Source: Hydrogenophaga sp.
Lineage (GTDB): Bacteria > Pseudomonadota > Gammaproteobacteria > Burkholderiales > Burkholderiaceae_C
Reading direction: 5' to 3'
Length of the DNA stretch: 42,615 bases
NCBI RefSeq assembly: GCF_030158645.1
Contig: NZ_JAOASO010000096.1
Location: 1-42,615, forward strand
In this document: one piece after another, positions 1-8,240 of the stretch
How the letters are laid out: each line of letters opens with the position of its first letter
Numbering within the stretch: the stretch's first letter is position 1
Notes under the pieces: generated by a model
The model's input: only the letters and a program-made list of their open reading frames with translations
The model's database searches: none
Told to the model about the DNA's origin: nothing
Translations under genes and position numbers: made by a program

Positions 1-244
1 GCACGGCGAACATGCCGAAGGGGTAGCTGTCGCGCAGGTCCTTCTTGGTGGTGAAGGGAAACTTCGCCAAATCGGCGAGGCTGCGGCAGTCGTCCGGGTG
101 CACGCCCGCCGCGTCGAACTTGGCGCGGTAGACGGGCGAGTTGGTGTACGCGTGGCGCAGCGTGGCCTGCAAGCGCTTGAGCTGCAGGGCACGCAGTTCG
201 TCGACGCTGGCCTTTTCAATCGGCTCCAGGGCAAAGGCTTTCAT
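1..244 (-). CDS. paaK: Phenylacetate-CoA ligase PaaK, N-terminal part (cut by window edge)
   Basis: Reading leftward from an ATG at 244, the first 81 codons match the start of PaaK: a basic LRALQLQRLK helix, then [20 protein letters not shown] and a [19 protein letters not shown] stretch typical of the family. PaaK activates phenylacetate with ATP and CoA to phenylacetyl-CoA in the cytoplasm, the first step of aerobic phenylacetate breakdown. The AMP-binding core lies outside the window. The start overlaps the paaI stop as ATGA, so the two are probably translationally coupled in a paaG-paaI-paaK transcript. Family assignment is secure; completeness cannot be judged. Confidence 0.93.
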   Translation of the reverse strand, partial: MKAFALEPIEKASVDELRALQLKRLQATLRHAYTNSPVYRAKFDAAGVHPDDCRSLADLAKFPFTTKKDLRDSYPFGMFAV

Positions 245-684
245 GGGGTTCCTTCTTCGGGAAACACCGTCCCGGGAATCTGCGCGCTCTTGCCACGGAA
301 CATGGCCACCACTTCTCCGCGCTGGTTGCACACCCGCATGTCGTAGATGCCGTGACGCCCGCTGAGCGTTTGCTCGACGCCTTCGCAGGTGAGCACATCA
401 CCCGCGTGCGCGGGGCGCAGGAATTCGATGCTGCAGCCCGCGGCCACGGTGTTCTTGTTGTGGCTGTTGCAGGCAAACGCAAAGGTGGAGTCGGCGAGCG
501 TGAAGATGAAACCGCCGTGGCAGATCTGGTGGCCGTTGAGGTGCAGCGGCTGAACCACCATGCGGATGCTGGCGCGACCCGGCTCGCAACTCAGCAACTC
601 CATGCCCATGGTGTCCTTGCTCGCGGTGTCGACCGCGAACATCGTCTCGCCGACCTTGGCGGCTCTTTCGTGGGGACTCATCAT
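241..684 (-). CDS. paaI: Hydroxyphenylacetyl-CoA thioesterase PaaI (hotdog fold)
   Basis: This 147-residue protein has the length and motif of PaaI thioesterases. The active-site segment [24 protein letters not shown] (residues about 50-73) contains the conserved HGG and the acidic residue of the long hotdog helix. The family hydrolyses ring-hydroxylated phenylacetyl-CoA and related dead-end thioesters, which frees CoA trapped when the pathway stalls. The start overlaps the paaG stop and the stop overlaps the paaK start, both as ATGA, so the three genes form one leftward operon. Confidence 0.93.
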   Translation of the reverse strand: MMSPHERAAKVGETMFAVDTASKDTMGMELLSCEPGRASIRMVVQPLHLNGHQICHGGFIFTLADSTFAFACNSHNKNTVAAGCSIEFLRPAHAGDVLTCEGVEQTLSGRHGIYDMRVCNQRGEVVAMFRGKSAQIPGTVFPEEGTP

Positions 685-1475
685 TCCCCCTTGAACTGCG
701 CCGGGCGCTTTTCACGAAACGCCATCACGCCTTCGATGTAGTCGTGCGTCTTGCCCAGCGCCGATTGCGTGTCGCGTTCCACGTCGAGCTGTTGGCTCAG
801 GGTGCGGGTGGCCGCATCGCGCAGCAGCGCGCGCGTGGCGACCAGGGCCCGTGTGGGCATGGTGGCGAGTTTGGTCGCCATGGCCATTGAGGCCCCCACG
901 CAGTCGTCGCTCACGTCCCAGATCATCCCCCACTCCTTCGCCTGCGCGGCCGGCAGCTTGTCGCCGGTCATGGCCAGCGCCATGGCACGCGCCAGGCCCA
1001 GGCGCTCCACCAGCAACCAGCTGCCACCCGCGTCGGGCACGAGGCCGATCTTGCTGAAGGCCTGAATGAAGCTGGCCCCGGTGGCGGCGATGGCGATGTC
1101 GCAGCACATGGCCAGCGACGCACCGGCACCCGCGGCCACGCCGTTGACCGCGGCGACGGTGGGCATGCGCAGGCCCTGCAAGCGCCGCGCGGTGGGGTTG
1201 AACGCCTGTTCGATCACCGGGCCGGGGTCGGCGCGTTTCACGAGGTCGGGACCCGGTGCAAAGTCGAACTCGGCCAGATCGGCGCCGGCGCAAAAACCGC
1301 GACCCGCGCCCGTGATCACGAGCGCGCGCACCACCGGGTTGGCTTCGGCCTGGTCCAGCGCGGCCCACAGGTCGCGGTGCATCTGGCGCGTGAAGCTGTT
1401 CAGGGCGTCCGGCCGGTTGAGCGTGACCAGGGCCACGGCCCCGCGCTCTTCATACAAGACGGTGGCATCGGTCAT
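681..1475 (-). CDS. paaG: PaaG-type isomerase (crotonase family)
   Basis: The product is 264 residues. The start at 1475 (MTDATVLYEERG) is chosen because a GGAGGAGA Shine-Dalgarno lies just upstream and crotonase homology begins there. Seen in the sequence are the crotonase oxyanion-hole segment GAGRGFCAGADLAEF, the MPTVAAVNGVAAGAGASLAMCCD helix, and the FSKIGLVPDAGGSW segment with Asp in the PaaG position. PaaG converts ring-1,2-epoxyphenylacetyl-CoA to the oxepin and also acts later in beta-oxidation of the ring-opened product. Adjacent paaI and paaK support the pathway role over a generic enoyl-CoA hydratase. Confidence 0.9.
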   Translation of the reverse strand: MTDATVLYEERGAVALVTLNRPDALNSFTRQMHRDLWAALDQAEANPVVRALVITGAGRGFCAGADLAEFDFAPGPDLVKRADPGPVIEQAFNPTARRLQGLRMPTVAAVNGVAAGAGASLAMCCDIAIAATGASFIQAFSKIGLVPDAGGSWLLVERLGLARAMALAMTGDKLPAAQAKEWGMIWDVSDDCVGASMAMATKLATMPTRALVATRALLRDAATRTLSQQLDVERDTQSALGKTHDYIEGVMAFREKRPAQFKGE

Positions 1476-1543
1476 GGCGTTGGGTCTCCTCCGGCGAGCG
1501 GTGTTGTTCGGTGGTGGTTCGGCGCTGCAATTTACCATTCGCC

Positions 1544-1559
1544 AACCAATCGGTCGGTT
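1544..1559. promoter_or_regulatory. TetR-type operator between paaG and the enoyl-CoA hydratase gene
   Basis: AACCAATCGGTCGGTT is an imperfect palindrome (AACC...GGTT arms, CG centre) in the divergent intergenic region. A further ACCGACCG lies at 1576-1583, inverted relative to the CGGTCGGT of the first site. A TATAGT hexamer at 1585-1590 could be a -10 for the rightward gene. TetR-family PaaR regulators control phenylacetate genes in many proteobacteria and bind ACCGACCG-like palindromes, so the location fits. The regulator gene is not in the window and the assignment is inference. Confidence 0.5.
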
Positions 1560-1630
1560 AATGTTTTCCCTTGGTACCGACCGCTATAGTGAACAGCTTT
1601 TCAGCCCCCAACGACCCTCGAGGAGACCCC

Positions 1631-2419
1631 ATGACCACCACCACCGCACCCGAATGCATCACCGTCCGCACCGAAGGTCGGGTCGGCATCGTCACGCTCA
1701 ACCGCCCCAAACAACTCAACGCGCTGAACAACCAACTGATGGACGAGCTCGGCGCCGCGCTCAAGGCCTTCGACGCTGACGACGACATCGGCTGCATGAT
1801 CCTGACCGGCAGTGAAAAGGCCTTCGCCGCCGGTGCCGACATCGGCGCCATGGCCAGCTACACCTTCGCCGACGTCTACAAGGGCGACTACATCACCCGC
1901 AACTGGGAAACCATCCGCAGCATCCGCAAACCGGTGATTGCTGCGGTCAGCGGCTTTGCACTGGGTGGCGGCTGCGAACTCGCCATGATGTGCGACTTCA
2001 TCATCGCCGCCGACAACGCGAAGTTCGGCCAGCCCGAGATCAAGCTCGGCGTGATCCCCGGCGCGGGGGGCACGCAGCGCCTGCCGCGCGCCATCGGCAA
2101 GTCCAAGGCCATGGACATGGTGCTCACCGCCCGCATGATGGACGCCACCGAGGCCGAACGCGCCGGCCTGGTGAGCCGCGTGGTGCCGCTGGACAAGCTG
2201 ATGGACGAAGCCCTGGGTGCCGCGCTCACCATCTGCGGCTTCTCGCTGCCCAGCGTCATGGCGGCCAAGGAATCGGTGAACCGCTCTTTCGAAGGCTCGC
2301 TGTCCGACGGCGTGATGTTCGAGCGCCGCGTCTTCCACGCGCTGTTCGCCACCGCCGACCAGAAGGAAGGCATGGACGCCTTCGTGAACAAGCGCAAGCC
2401 CGATTTCAAGCACCAGTAA
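1631..2419 (+). CDS. paaF: Enoyl-CoA hydratase (PaaF-like crotonase)
   Basis: The product is 262 residues. The ATG at 1631 is preceded by GAGGAGA at a good spacing. Crotonase motifs are complete: oxyanion hole [13 protein letters not shown], helix [15 protein letters not shown] with the first catalytic Glu (GGGCE), and [19 protein letters not shown] with the second catalytic Glu region of true hydratases. It should hydrate trans-2-enoyl-CoA to 3-hydroxyacyl-CoA in the cytoplasm. It is divergent from paaG across a shared operator region. It could serve the phenylacetate pathway (PaaF) or general short-chain beta-oxidation; sequence alone does not separate these. Confidence 0.85.
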   Translation: MTTTTAPECITVRTEGRVGIVTLNRPKQLNALNNQLMDELGAALKAFDADDDIGCMILTGSEKAFAAGADIGAMASYTFADVYKGDYITRNWETIRSIRKPVIAAVSGFALGGGCELAMMCDFIIAADNAKFGQPEIKLGVIPGAGGTQRLPRAIGKSKAMDMVLTARMMDATEAERAGLVSRVVPLDKLMDEALGAALTICGFSLPSVMAAKESVNRSFEGSLSDGVMFERRVFHALFATADQKEGMDAFVNKRKPDFKHQ

Positions 2420-2580
2420 TGGCGCAGCGTGGGGGTGGGGGATGCACAGGCTGTAACACGCCGACCCGTTGGGCCAGCGTATAACCGTCGGCACGCAGCA
2501 GTAGCCCGAAAGGCAACAATTCGGGAGGCTGCGTGGGCAGGCCACCGGCCTGCTCCCCATTCATAACTCAGGAGATCCCC

Positions 2581-3000
2581 ATGACCACACGCCGACGCTT
2601 TTTGATGATGGTGCCCGTGAGCGGCGCCGTGCTCGCCGCTGCTTGCTCCAAGCAGGAAGAACCCGCTGCGGCGGCCCCCGCTCCGGCACCCGCTCCCGCG
2701 CCTGCACCGGCCGAACCACCCGCGGCCGCGGCACCAGCCCCGGCAGCGTCGCCAGCCCCCGTTGCAGCAGGCCCCATGGTGGAAGCCACCGACCCCACCG
2801 CCGTGGCTTTGGGCTACGTGGCCGTGGCGGCCAACCACGACACGGCCAAATACCCCAACTTTGTGGCGGGCAGCAACTGCGCCAATTGCGCGCTGTACCA
2901 GGGCGCGGCAGGTACCGAGGCCGGTCCTTGCCCGCTGTTTGCAGGCAAACAGGTGGCCGCCGCGGGCTGGTGTTCATCCTGGGTCAAAAAGACGACCTGA
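2581..3000 (+). CDS. High-potential iron-sulfur protein with Tat and lipoprotein-like signal
   Basis: This 139-residue product starts at ATG 2581, with AGGAG upstream. The C-terminal third is a HiPIP domain: cysteines 100, 103, 117 and 131 in the order CxxC-x13-C-x13-C, with the typical CALYQG and GPCPLFAGK context and aromatic residues near the last cysteine. HiPIPs carry a 4Fe-4S cluster and shuttle electrons in the periplasm. The N-terminus reads RRRFLMM, a twin-arginine signal, followed by AVLAAAC with Cys22 in lipobox position. Residues about 28-64 are a Pro/Ala linker. This suggests a membrane-tethered HiPIP rather than the usual soluble form. It appears to be monocistronic. Confidence 0.9.
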   Translation: MTTRRRFLMMVPVSGAVLAAACSKQEEPAAAAPAPAPAPAPAPAEPPAAAAPAPAASPAPVAAGPMVEATDPTAVALGYVAVAANHDTAKYPNFVAGSNCANCALYQGAAGTEAGPCPLFAGKQVAAAGWCSSWVKKTT

Positions 3001-3049
3001 ACAACCGGGTTCGTGCCCGGCCACCCAAGGACCGCGGCCTGAATTGAGC

Positions 3050-3055
3050 TACAAT
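3050..3055 (+). promoter_or_regulatory. Candidate -10 element of the tRNA gene
   Basis: TACAAT lies 11 bp before the mature tRNA 5' end, so transcription would start almost at the tRNA. No good -35 hexamer is visible 16-18 bp upstream. Confidence 0.4.
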
Positions 3056-3066
3056 CCCGCCTCGTT

Positions 3067-3143
3067 GGTGATATAGCTCAGTTGGTTAGAGCGCAGCATT
3101 CATAATGCTGATGTCGGTGGTTCAAGTCCACCTATCACCACCA
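3067..3143 (+). tRNA. tRNA-Met (anticodon CAT), CCA encoded
   Basis: A complete cloverleaf can be folded. The acceptor stem GGTGATA/TATCACC is perfect. The D arm is GCTC/GAGC, the anticodon stem CAGCA/TGCTG with loop TTCATAA, and the T arm GGTGG-TTCAAGT-CCACC. The discriminator is A, followed by an encoded CCA. The anticodon is CAT. It is not an initiator: position 1 pairs with 72 and the anticodon stem lacks the three G-C pairs. Elongator Met is the best call; a lysidine-modified Ile2 tRNA also carries a CAT gene anticodon and is not fully excluded. Confidence 0.93.
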
Positions 3144-3149
3144 ACATTC

Positions 3150-3184
3150 AAAAAGCGGGCTCTGGCAACAGGGTCCGCTTTTTT
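3150..3184 (+). terminator. Intrinsic terminator after tRNA-Met
   Basis: AAAAAGCGG pairs with CCGCTTTTTT across an interrupted stem, ending in a run of six T. It lies seven bases after the encoded CCA. Confidence 0.75.
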
Positions 3185-3223
3185 CATGGCGCGCGCCGTT
3201 GCGGCCCTCACAGACGGATCACC

Positions 3224-3784
3224 ATGGCCATCAAGTCCACCATCTTCAAGGCAAACCTGCAGATCGCCGACATCGATCACAGCTATTACGCCGACCACGC
3301 GCTCACCCTGGCCCGCCACCCGAGCGAGACCGACGAACGCATGATGGTGCGCCTGGTGGCGCTGGCCCTCCACGCCCACGAACTGCAGGACACCTGCCGC
3401 GGCGACGGCACGCTGGCCTTCGGCACCGGCCTGTCCGACCCGGACGATCCGGACGTCTCGCTCACCGATTTCACCGGCCGCAAGCGCCTGTGGATCGAGG
3501 TGGGCCAGCCCGAGGACAAACCCTTGGCCAAGGCCTGCAGCAAGGCCGACGCGGTGGTGCTCTACGCGTTCGGCAGCGCGGCCGACGTGTGGTGGCGCGG
3601 CATACACACCAAGCTCACGCGGCTGGACCGCTTGCAGGTCTGGCGCCTGCCCACCGAGGTGGCGCCCTCGCTGGCCCAGATGGCCGAGCGCAGCATGCAG
3701 CTGCAGGCCACCGTGCAGGAAGCTGTGCTCACGCTCTCCAGCGACCGTGGCAGTGTGGCCGTGGAGCCGATCCGCTGGAAATGA
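3224..3784 (+). CDS. yaeQ: YaeQ family protein
   Basis: This 186-residue protein begins MAIKSTIFKANLQIAD, the characteristic YaeQ N-terminus. It continues with HPSETDERMMVRLVALALHA, a GLSDPDDPDV loop and LWIEVGQPEDK, all family signatures. YaeQ proteins have a PD-(D/E)xK nuclease-like fold; their in vivo role is not established, although the E. coli member was once linked to transcription elongation. The acidic residue and Glu-x-Gly segment of the nuclease-like core (about residues 75-90) are present. The gene is single and converges on the lipocalin gene with a 27-bp gap. Confidence 0.92.
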   Translation: MAIKSTIFKANLQIADIDHSYYADHALTLARHPSETDERMMVRLVALALHAHELQDTCRGDGTLAFGTGLSDPDDPDVSLTDFTGRKRLWIEVGQPEDKPLAKACSKADAVVLYAFGSAADVWWRGIHTKLTRLDRLQVWRLPTEVAPSLAQMAERSMQLQATVQEAVLTLSSDRGSVAVEPIRWK

Positions 3785-3811
3785 TGTGCAGACAGCGGTG
3801 GAGTGGGTCGA

Positions 3812-4381
3812 TCAGCTGTCGCTGCGGCGGTGCTCGACCCAGATGAGTTCGTTCGTCTTCACGCCCAGGCGCGCGGCCTGGGCCACCAGCTGCTCGCGCA
3901 CGCCCGGCGGCAATTGTTTGTCGCGCGCCAGGATCCACAGGTAGTCGGTGTTGGGACCGATCACCATGGCCCAGCGGTAGCCCGGGTCGAGCGCGATCAC
4001 GTGGTAGCCGCCATAGAACGGACCGAAGAACGAGACCTTGAGCGAGCCGGTGTTGGAGTCACCGGTGAACAGGGCCTTGCCCACGGCTTCTTTCCATTCG
4101 CTTTTCTCGGCGTTGAACCCGCGGTTGATCACCGCCACGCTGCCGTCGGCCTCCAGCCGGTAGGTGGCGTTCACGTCGCTCAGGCCGCGCTCGAAACGGT
4201 GGTCCAGGCGCGCGATCTCGAACCACTGGCCGGCGTAGCGCTTCACATCGAAGGGGCTCACCACCGTCACGCCGTCGGGCGGCGAGGTGCAGGCGTTGAG
4301 CAGCGGCAGGCCCGCCAGGCACAACAACAGGAACGCGCGGTGCAGCCAGCGGTGCACAGATCGGGACGACGGTGAGGACAT
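3812..4381 (-). CDS. blc: Outer-membrane lipoprotein lipocalin (Blc family)
   Basis: The 189-residue product carries a lipoprotein signal (basic n-region, hydrophobic core FLLLCLAGLPLLNAC, lipobox Cys31). A lipocalin domain follows, with the family GxW motif in YAGQWFEIARLDHRFERGL. YGGYHVIALD and TDYLWILARDK are Blc hallmarks. Bacterial lipocalins bind lysophospholipids or other lipids at the inner face of the outer membrane and are often induced under envelope stress. A second in-frame ATG at 4390 is possible; 4381 is chosen because a GAG sequence lies about 9 bp upstream. Confidence 0.9.
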   Translation of the reverse strand: MSSPSSRSVHRWLHRAFLLLCLAGLPLLNACTSPPDGVTVVSPFDVKRYAGQWFEIARLDHRFERGLSDVNATYRLEADGSVAVINRGFNAEKSEWKEAVGKALFTGDSNTGSLKVSFFGPFYGGYHVIALDPGYRWAMVIGPNTDYLWILARDKQLPPGVREQLVAQAARLGVKTNELIWVEHRRSDS

Positions 4382-4487
4382 GGGGGGCATCTCGCAGGCT
4401 GGTGGACAGATTTCATTGTGCGCCGTACATTGAAACGCAGCGCCCCGCGGGGCCAATGACCCACCTCTGTCCAACCGGTCCGATCCC

Positions 4488-4835
4488 ATGTCGATGTTCA
4501 ACCAGCTTCCCGGTTTCGTGCGCACACCCGCCGGGCTGGAACGCGTGATCCTGCGGCGCATGCCCAAGGCCCTGCTGCTGAGCGCCCTGGTGCCGGCCCT
4601 GGCAGCGCTGTCGGCCCGCTGGTTCGGATGGAGCGGCAGCGAATCGGCGGTGGCCGCGAGCATCCAGATGGTGGACTTCGTGGCCATCGGCGTGGTGGTG
4701 CTGCTCTGGACGCTGCTGCTCACCCTGGCCATCGGTGCTTTCATCGTGATGGTCATGAAGGGCCCGGCCTATGTGGCCGACGGGTATCCGCTGGTGGAGT
4801 CGGACCGGCCGCTGGACGGTCCGCGCCGGCCTTGA
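4488..4835 (+). CDS. Small two-helix membrane protein of unknown function
   Basis: This 115-residue product is not recognised as a named family. Two hydrophobic segments are visible, about residues 25-46 (PKALLLSALVPALAALSA) and 60-92 (VDFVAIGVVVLLWTLLLTLAIGAFIVMVM). The basic N-terminus contains RTPAGLERVILRRMPK and a short polar tail ends in RRP. It is divergent from blc across about 105 bp. The codon-position GC pattern looks coding and the ATG is plausible, but no clear Shine-Dalgarno is seen. An inner-membrane location is likely. Confidence 0.7.
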   Translation: MSMFNQLPGFVRTPAGLERVILRRMPKALLLSALVPALAALSARWFGWSGSESAVAASIQMVDFVAIGVVVLLWTLLLTLAIGAFIVMVMKGPAYVADGYPLVESDRPLDGPRRP

Positions 4836-4935
4836 CGGTCCTTCGGCGGCGGGGGGCGTGAGACAATCGCGGCCCTGCTCGCCCCGGCCTCTCGCACAGG
4901 CTGGCGACCCTTCCAACAGCCTCTGGACACACACC

Positions 4936-5340
4936 ATGAACCGCTGCACCCCCTCCGTCCGTTCCGGCCTGCTCGCAGCGCTGCTGATCGCCCTGCCCTT
5001 CACAGTCCAGGCCCAGTCGGGCACACGCGACTTCCCCGCCAAGGCCCTGCGCGGCACGCTGGTGGTGGTGCAGCCGCCCAACGTGACCATGGACGACCGC
5101 GCCACACGCCTGTCGCCAGGCGCGCGCATCTACAACACCAACAACTCGCTGGTGATGTCGTCTTCGCTGCTGAACAAGGAAGTGGTGGTGAACTACACGC
5201 TGGACCTGCGCGACCAGATCCAGAACGTGTGGATCCTCACCGAGGCCGAGGCCAAGGAGAAGCGCGCCGGCTTCGGTGTGCAACGCAACTACGTGTTCGA
5301 GTCGCTGCAGCCCAAGCCGGCCGCCGCCACCGCCAACTGA
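4936..5340 (+). CDS. Exported protein of unknown function
   Basis: The 134-residue product has a clear Sec signal peptide (basic start, LLAALLIALPFTVQAQS, cleavage after AQA near residue 27). The mature part of about 107 residues is rich in beta-strand-forming residues. It includes RGTLVVVQPPNVTMDDRA, LSPGARIYNTNNSLVMSSSL and VVVNYTLDLRDQIQNVWILT, and ends in a Pro/Ala tail. I do not recognise a characterised family; similar conserved hypothetical proteins occur in Comamonadaceae. A periplasmic or surface role is inferred from the signal only. It precedes miaB with about 105 bp between. Confidence 0.8.
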   Translation: MNRCTPSVRSGLLAALLIALPFTVQAQSGTRDFPAKALRGTLVVVQPPNVTMDDRATRLSPGARIYNTNNSLVMSSSLLNKEVVVNYTLDLRDQIQNVWILTEAEAKEKRAGFGVQRNYVFESLQPKPAAATAN

Positions 5341-5352
5341 AGCACGGCCAGC

Positions 5353-5371
5353 GCAGGCCTGAGCGGCCTGC
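5353..5371. other. Perfect 7-bp hairpin between the exported protein gene and miaB
   Basis: GCAGGCC and GGCCTGC arms flank a 5-base loop. There is no T-run on either side, so it is not a classical terminator. The same arms recur with a 3-base loop at 2537-2553, upstream of the HiPIP gene. Confidence 0.45.
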
Positions 5372-5445
5372 GGTGGACACCCCATTCCCACACTGCGCGC
5401 GGCGCGGGCACCGCTTTCGAGAAGCCGGTGCCACAGGAGCTTTCC

Positions 5446-6807
5446 ATGAGCAAAAAAGTTTTCATCAAGACCTTCGGCTGCCAGATGAACGAGTACGACT
5501 CGGACAAGATGGCCGACGTGATGCACGCTGCGCAAGGCTACGAACCCACGCAGGACGTGGAAGAGGCCGACCTGATCCTCTTCAACACCTGCTCGGTGCG
5601 CGAGAAGGCACAGGAAAAGGTGTTCAGCGACCTCGGGCGCGTGAAGCACTTGAAGGACAAGGGTGTGCTGATCGGCGTGGGTGGCTGCGTGGCCAGCCAG
5701 GAGGGCGCCGACATCATCAAGCGAGCGCCGTATGTGGACGTCGTGTTCGGCCCGCAAACGCTGCACCGCCTGCCCGAGCTGTTGAACCAGCGCGCGCGCC
5801 TGGCCGTGCCGCAGGTGGACATCAGCTTTCCCGAGATCGAGAAGTTCGACCACCTGCCACCGGCCAAGGTCGACGGTGGCGCGGCTTACGTGAGCATCAT
5901 GGAAGGCTGCTCCAAGTACTGCAGCTACTGCGTGGTGCCCTACACACGTGGCGAAGAGGTGAGCCGGCCGTTCGACGACGTGCTGGTGGAGGTCGCGGGC
6001 CTGGCCGATCAGGGCGTGAAAGAGGTGACGCTGCTGGGCCAGAACGTGAACGCCTACCGCGGCGCCATGGGCGACAGTGGCGAGATCGCCGACTTCGCGT
6101 TGCTGCTCGAATACGTGGCCGACATCCCCGGCATCGAGCGCCTGCGCTTCACCACCAGCCACCCCAACGAGTTCACGCCGCGCCTGATCGAGGCCTACGC
6201 CAAGATCCCCAAACTCGTGAACCACCTGCACCTGCCGGTGCAGCACGGCAGCGACCGCATCCTCATGGCCATGAAGCGCGGCTACACCGCCATGGAATTC
6301 AAGAGCACGGTGCGCAAGCTGCGCGCGATCCGCCCCGAGCTGGTGATGAGCAGCGACTTCATTGTGGGCTTCCCCGGCGAGACCGACGATGACTTCGACA
6401 AGATGATGAAGCTGATCACCGACGTGGGCTTCGACACCAGCTTCAGCTTCATCTTCAGCCCGCGCCCGGGCACACCCGCGGCCAACCTGGCGGACGACAC
6501 GCCGTACGCCGTGAAGCTCCAGCGGCTTCAGCACCTGCAGGCCACGATCGAAGAGAACGTGCGCCGCATCAGCGCCAGCCGCGAAGGCACGGTGCAGCGC
6601 ATTCTGGTGGAAGGCGCGTCGCGCCGCTCCAGCGCCGAGGTGCCCGAACTCACCGGACGCACCGAGTGCAACCGCATCGTCAACTTCCCCGGCGGCCCGC
6701 TGGCCGAGCGCCTGGTGGGCCAGATGGTCGACGTGCGCATCACCGAAGCCCGGCCGCATTCGTTGCGGGCCGAGGTCTTGACGCACGAATCCGCTCTGGG
6801 CGCCTGA
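5446..6807 (+). CDS. miaB: tRNA-2-methylthio-N6-dimethylallyladenosine synthase MiaB
   Basis: The 453-residue protein starts at ATG 5446 after AGGAG. The N-terminal methylthiotransferase domain shows cysteines 12, 49 and 81 ([27 protein letters not shown]). The radical-SAM motif CSKYCSYC has cysteines 155, 159 and 162, followed by [11 protein letters not shown]-terminal TRAM domain ends near [10 protein letters not shown]. MiaB binds two 4Fe-4S clusters and adds the methylthio group to i6A37 of tRNAs reading UNN codons. The GTG of the histidine kinase gene follows after 14 bp, so miaB may be co-transcribed with glrK. Confidence 0.98.
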   Translation: MSKKVFIKTFGCQMNEYDSDKMADVMHAAQGYEPTQDVEEADLILFNTCSVREKAQEKVFSDLGRVKHLKDKGVLIGVGGCVASQEGADIIKRAPYVDVVFGPQTLHRLPELLNQRARLAVPQVDISFPEIEKFDHLPPAKVDGGAAYVSIMEGCSKYCSYCVVPYTRGEEVSRPFDDVLVEVAGLADQGVKEVTLLGQNVNAYRGAMGDSGEIADFALLLEYVADIPGIERLRFTTSHPNEFTPRLIEAYAKIPKLVNHLHLPVQHGSDRILMAMKRGYTAMEFKSTVRKLRAIRPELVMSSDFIVGFPGETDDDFDKMMKLITDVGFDTSFSFIFSPRPGTPAANLADDTPYAVKLQRLQHLQATIEENVRRISASREGTVQRILVEGASRRSSAEVPELTGRTECNRIVNFPGGPLAERLVGQMVDVRITEARPHSLRAEVLTHESALGA

Positions 6808-6821
6808 GGCCACCCAAGCCC

Positions 6822-8240
6822 GTGAAGTCACCCCGTTTTTCGTTCCCCCAGCTGCTGCTGGTGGCGTTCCTGCTGATCGGACTGCTGCTGGGTGCAGCGG
6901 CCCTGCGCGCGCTCTTTTCGCTGGAGGCCTTGATGGCCCAGAGCCGCGACAGCGCGGCGCAGGCGATTGCGCTGTCGACCGCCGCCCAGTCCTTGTCCGA
7001 ACGCAGCCTGACCATGGAGCGGGCGGCGCGCCAGTCGCTGGTGTTGCGCGACAACCAGTTGCGCCAGCGGTTCAACGAAGCCGCCGGCAACGCGCGCGAC
7101 ATCCTCAAGCGCCTGGAAGACAACGAACTGCCGCCCGAGTTCTCATTCAACTGGCTGCAGCAACTGAATGTCATCACCGAGCTGCTCGAGGGTCCGCCCG
7201 AGACCGCACTGGACCGCGAACGCGAGGTGGCCCGCGCCTTCCGCGAGATCGACGGCCACAGCACCTCGATCGCGCAGAAAGTGCAGTCCATCATCGGCAC
7301 GCGCAACGAGACGCTGCAGGCGCGCTTCGAGACCAGCCGCCAGGAACTCACGCAGCAGGTGCTGGGTTCGATCTTTGTGGCCGCGGTGATGGCGCTGGGC
7401 TTCGGCGTGTGGCTGGCGCGCCCGTTCAAGCGAATTGAAAAAGCGATCCAGGGTCTGGGCGAGAACCGCCTGGACGTGCCGATCGACATCGCAGGTCCGG
7501 CCGACGTGCGCCGCGTCAGCCAGCAGCTGGACTGGCTGCGGCTGCGCCTGACCGAACTCGACGCCGACAAGGCGCGTTTCCTGCGGCACATCTCGCACGA
7601 GCTCAAGACCCCGCTGGCCTCGCTGCACGAAGGCGTGGCGGTGCTGGGCGACGGTGTGGCCGGCGCACTGAACCCCAGCCAGGCCGAGGTGGTCAACATC
7701 CTGCAGCACAACACCCTGATGCTGCAGCACCAGATCGAGGCCTTGCTGCGCTTCAACGCGGCGGCCTTCGAGGCGCGCCAGCTCAAGCGCGAGCAAACCG
7801 ATCTCATGGGCGTGCTGGAAGACCAGATCGACGCGCAGCGGCTCCACTGGCAGGCCCAGGGTCTCACCGTGCGGGCCGAAGGCGCTTCGGTGGTCTTGCC
7901 GATCGACCGCGAAAAGATCGCCTCGGCCGTGGGCAACCTGCTGTCCAACGCGATCCGTTTTTCGCCGCACGGCGGTGTGATCCGCCTGGTGCTGCTGGAC
8001 TTGCCCGGACGCGTCAGCCTGGACATCATCGACCAGGGACCCGGCGTGGCCGAGGCCGACCGCGACCGCATCTTCGAGCCCTTCTACCGCGGTGAACGCC
8101 AGCCCCAGGGCGCGGTGCGCGGCACCGGCATCGGCCTGTCCATCGTGCACGAGTACATTGTGGCCCACGGTGGCCGCATCGAGCTGCTGCCCCAGCGCCA
8201 GGGCGCCCATTTCCGTATCGAACTTCCCCATGCGAACTAG
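6822..8240 (+). CDS. glrK: Sensor histidine kinase GlrK (QseE-like)
   Basis: The 472-residue kinase begins at GTG 6822, chosen because it opens MKSPRFSFPQLLLVAF just ahead of the first membrane helix (about residues 10-32). A periplasmic helical region follows, then a second helix (about 178-200), HAMP, the H-box RFLRHISHELKTPLAS with His259, the N-box GNLLSNAIRFSPHGG, DIIDQGPGV and GTGIGLSIVHEYI. The downstream lipoprotein and GlrR-type sigma-54 activator reproduce the enterobacterial glrK-qseG-glrR order. It should sense an envelope signal and phosphorylate GlrR. The last 11 bases overlap qseG. Confidence 0.92.
   Translation: MKSPRFSFPQLLLVAFLLIGLLLGAAALRALFSLEALMAQSRDSAAQAIALSTAAQSLSERSLTMERAARQSLVLRDNQLRQRFNEAAGNARDILKRLEDNELPPEFSFNWLQQLNVITELLEGPPETALDREREVARAFREIDGHSTSIAQKVQSIIGTRNETLQARFETSRQELTQQVLGSIFVAAVMALGFGVWLARPFKRIEKAIQGLGENRLDVPIDIAGPADVRRVSQQLDWLRLRLTELDADKARFLRHISHELKTPLASLHEGVAVLGDGVAGALNPSQAEVVNILQHNTLMLQHQIEALLRFNAAAFEARQLKREQTDLMGVLEDQIDAQRLHWQAQGLTVRAEGASVVLPIDREKIASAVGNLLSNAIRFSPHGGVIRLVLLDLPGRVSLDIIDQGPGVAEADRDRIFEPFYRGERQPQGAVRGTGIGLSIVHEYIVAHGGRIELLPQRQGAHFRIELPHAN

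Noticed and set aside
3067..3143. Initiator tRNA-fMet
   Set aside because: The 1-72 pair is intact and the anticodon stem lacks the three consecutive G-C pairs.
5353..5371. Hairpin before miaB as a terminator
   Set aside because: There is no T-run on either strand.
4753..6831. Long open frame antisense to miaB (692 codons)
   Set aside because: It is a by-product of GC-rich codon positions. The translation is His/Val/Gly/Ala-rich with no family resemblance, and miaB on the other strand is certain. The same applies to antisense frames at 8774-10207, 11993-13999, 17165-19390 and 22110-24023.
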